The notes beneath the pieces were generated by a model. That model was not told the origin of the DNA and did no database searches. It saw only the letters and a program-made list of their open reading frames with translations. A DNA stretch of 7,395 nucleotides from CAZBEA01 sp964490835. Its GTDB lineage: Bacteria; Patescibacteriota; Microgenomatia; Levybacterales; GWA1-39-11. The translations under genes and the position numbers were made by a program. The DNA is taken from positions 1 through 7,395 of the forward strand of contig CAZBEA010000057.1 in assembly GCA_964490835.1 (NCBI GenBank), read 5' to 3'. Positions 5,774 through 7,395 of this stretch are shown piece by piece (within the stretch, counting starts at the first letter, position 1; every line of letters starts with the position of its first letter).

Positions 5774-7395
5774 ATGTCATCAGCCTCAGATTATACAGGT
5801 AAAAATATCCAAGTCCTTGAAGGATTAGAACCCGTACGAAAGCGTCCGGCTATGTACATTGGTTCTATCGACTCTATTGGACTCCATGAATCACTTCGTG
5901 AAATTATTGATAATGCAGTCGACGAATCGCTTGCCGGAATGGCAAAAAATGTTTGGGTCTATCTCAATAAAGACGGTTCAGCTACGGTAATCGACGACGG
6001 TCGTGGAATTCCCGTCGATGAAGTTCCCGGATATAAAAAAAGTGCGCTGGAAATGGTAATGACAAAATTACACGCCGGAGGTAAATTCGGTGGCGGAGCG
6101 TATAAGATCTCCGGTGGTCTTCACGGAGTCGGTTCGTCAGTTGTAAACGCACTATCAACACACATGTGGGTTGAAGTAAGACGCGACGGGAAACTATATC
6201 GCCAGGAATACAAAACCGGTATCCCACAAACCGAACTCCTGACGCTGACTCCCAAAGAATCTTTGCTGAACCTTTTTTCCCCAACGGAGAGACCACTTAA
6301 TCTTAAAAATGGCACTGCCGTAACCTTTTTTCCCGACGGCTCGATCTTTACAACTACTGAATTTGACGAGCATGTAATCTTGCGAATGATCCGGGAAAGA
6401 GCATTTCTTGTATCCAAGCTCTATTTTCATTTTTACGATTGTCGTGGAGAGAAGGTTAAAGAAACCCATCTCTATTATGAGGGAGGAATAAAGTCGCTCG
6501 TTTCAAAACTAAACGAGAACAAAACAAATATTCATGAGCCAATTTATTTCTCAAAAGAATCAAACGACGTATTTGTCGAAGTAGCGCTTCAATATAACGA
6601 TGGAATTTCAGAGAATCTCGAGTCTTTTGTGAACGTTATTAACACAGTCAATGGCGGAACCCATGTGACAGGATTTAAGATGGCGCTTACGCGCGCGATC
6701 AACGACTATGGTAAAAAAATCGGGCTCTTCAAATCCGCAGATGACGGTATCACCGGGGATGATACACGCGAAGGGCTGACTGCGGTTGTAGCCATCCGAA
6801 TGGAACAAAATAATATCCAATTTGAGGGACAAACAAAAGGAAAGCTCGGGAATTCAGAAATTCAACCGCTTGTTGCATCCATTGTGAAAGAGGGGCTCGA
6901 AACGGTTTTTGAAGAAAATCCTACTATCGGAAAGGCTGTTGTCGGCAAAACACAGCTCGCTGCCAAGGCAAGACTCGCCGCGCGCGCCGCAAAAGAGGCA
7001 ATTCTTAGAAAGGGTGCTTTCGAAGGAGGATCACTACCCGGAAAATTGGCTGATTGTCAAGAAAAAAACCCTTCATTTTCAGAACTCTATATCGTAGAGG
7101 GAGACTCGGCAGGCGGATCGGCCAAGCAGGGTAGAGATAGAAAAAATCAAGCGATTCTGCCTCTCGGAGGAAAGATTTTGAATACCGAACGCGCGCGACT
7201 CGATAAGATCATGGAATTTGAAGAATTAAAAGATCTCATTATTGCACTTGGTATGGGAATTGGCGAAACCATAAATATGGACAAAATCCGATACCACAGA
7301 ATTATTATCATGTGTGATGCCGATGTCGACGGTGAACATATCGCAACACTTCTTCTAACCTTTTTCTACCGACATCTGCGAGAAATTATCGAATC
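5774..7395 (+). CDS. gyrB: DNA gyrase subunit B, C-terminus cut by window edge
   Basis: The visible 540 codons encode the ATPase and most of the TOPRIM region of a type IIA topoisomerase B subunit. GyrB pairs with GyrA to introduce negative supercoils using ATP. GHKL ATPase motifs are present: the N box with Glu43 and Asn47, DDGRGIP (74-80) and GGLHGVG (114-120). The transducer domain has NGGTHVTGF (293-301), GDDTREGL (328-335) and the switch-lysine segment QTKGKL (353-358). TOPRIM shows VEGDSAGGSAKQGR (441-454, Glu442) and the metal-binding DADVDG (515-520). LNTERARLDK (469-478) and the following ALGMGIG favour GyrB over ParE. One oddity is LPLGGK (462-467), where the family almost always has LPLRGK. 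About 100 C-terminal residues are expected beyond the window. The ATG at 5774 is chosen because it gives the usual N-terminus before VLEGLEPVRKRPAMYIG; no Shine-Dalgarno site precedes it. Confidence 0.97.
   Translation, partial: MSSASDYTGKNIQVLEGLEPVRKRPAMYIGSIDSIGLHESLREIIDNAVDESLAGMAKNVWVYLNKDGSATVIDDGRGIPVDEVPGYKKSALEMVMTKLHAGGKFGGGAYKISGGLHGVGSSVVNALSTHMWVEVRRDGKLYRQEYKTGIPQTELLTLTPKESLLNLFSPTERPLNLKNGTAVTFFPDGSIFTTTEFDEHVILRMIRERAFLVSKLYFHFYDCRGEKVKETHLYYEGGIKSLVSKLNENKTNIHEPIYFSKESNDVFVEVALQYNDGISENLESFVNVINTVNGGTHVTGFKMALTRAINDYGKKIGLFKSADDGITGDDTREGLTAVVAIRMEQNNIQFEGQTKGKLGNSEIQPLVASIVKEGLETVFEENPTIGKAVVGKTQLAAKARLAARAAKEAILRKGAFEGGSLPGKLADCQEKNPSFSELYIVEGDSAGGSAKQGRDRKNQAILPLGGKILNTERARLDKIMEFEELKDLIIALGMGIGETINMDKIRYHRIIIMCDADVDGEHIATLLLTFFYRHLREIIE

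Noticed and set aside
5763..5774. A three-codon reading frame (ATG TAT CCC TGA) whose stop overlaps the gyrB ATG, resembling a regulatory leader peptide.
   Set aside because: Its ATG lies in the proposed -10 hexamer, so it should not be on the main transcript.
7023..7030. AAGGAGGA, a perfect Shine-Dalgarno-like sequence.
   Set aside because: It lies inside gyrB with no start codon at a suitable distance; the codons encode conserved gyrase residues.

Overview
The window looks like chromosomal core sequence from a small-genome bacterium, most likely a member of the Candidate Phyla Radiation (Patescibacteria, possibly Microgenomates-like). That placement is an inference. It rests on the style of the pilin (a short leader, then a hydrophobic helix running into a DPFEQLKKA-type stretch), a stripped-down clamp-loader delta-prime protein, a compact pilB-pilT-pilC block, and starts without Shine-Dalgarno sites. 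The genetic code appears standard: no in-frame TGA occurs in the genes, and the five visible stops are TAA (pilB, pilT, phosphatase) or TAG (pilC, holB-like).

Layout. On the minus strand at the left edge is a type IV pilin-like gene cut by the window edge. Upstream of it on the same strand is a reduced DNA polymerase III delta-prime-like gene. A 63-base divergent control region separates that pair from a plus-strand type IV pilus motor block: pilB (extension ATPase), pilT (retraction ATPase, 3 bases later) and pilC (inner-membrane platform, 48 bases later). pilC converges on, and overlaps by 20 bases, a minus-strand histidine phosphatase of the phosphoglycerate mutase family. A 106-base divergent region then leads to gyrB, which runs off the right edge.

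How the genes fit together. PilB, PilT, PilC and the pilin are the motor, platform and fibre subunit of a type IV pilus that could serve adhesion, twitching or DNA uptake. The rest of the apparatus (prepilin peptidase, PilM/N/O) is not in this window. The delta-prime-like protein and GyrB belong to DNA replication and topology. The phosphatase is a general metabolic or housekeeping enzyme.

The most notable signal is regulatory. Four genes that begin transcripts (pilin, holB-like, phosphatase, gyrB) have a good -10 hexamer, mostly of the extended TGn type, ending only 6 to 9 bases before the ATG. pilC has a weaker version at 8 to 10 bases. No start in the window has a convincing Shine-Dalgarno site, although GGAGG occurs several times inside genes. 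This points to leaderless or nearly leaderless mRNAs. It also settles the phosphatase start: the upstream in-frame ATG lies upstream of the promoter -10.

No mobile element, CRISPR array, RNA gene or rho-independent terminator was recognised. I did not find an undescribed multi-gene system here; the genes are all recognisable families.
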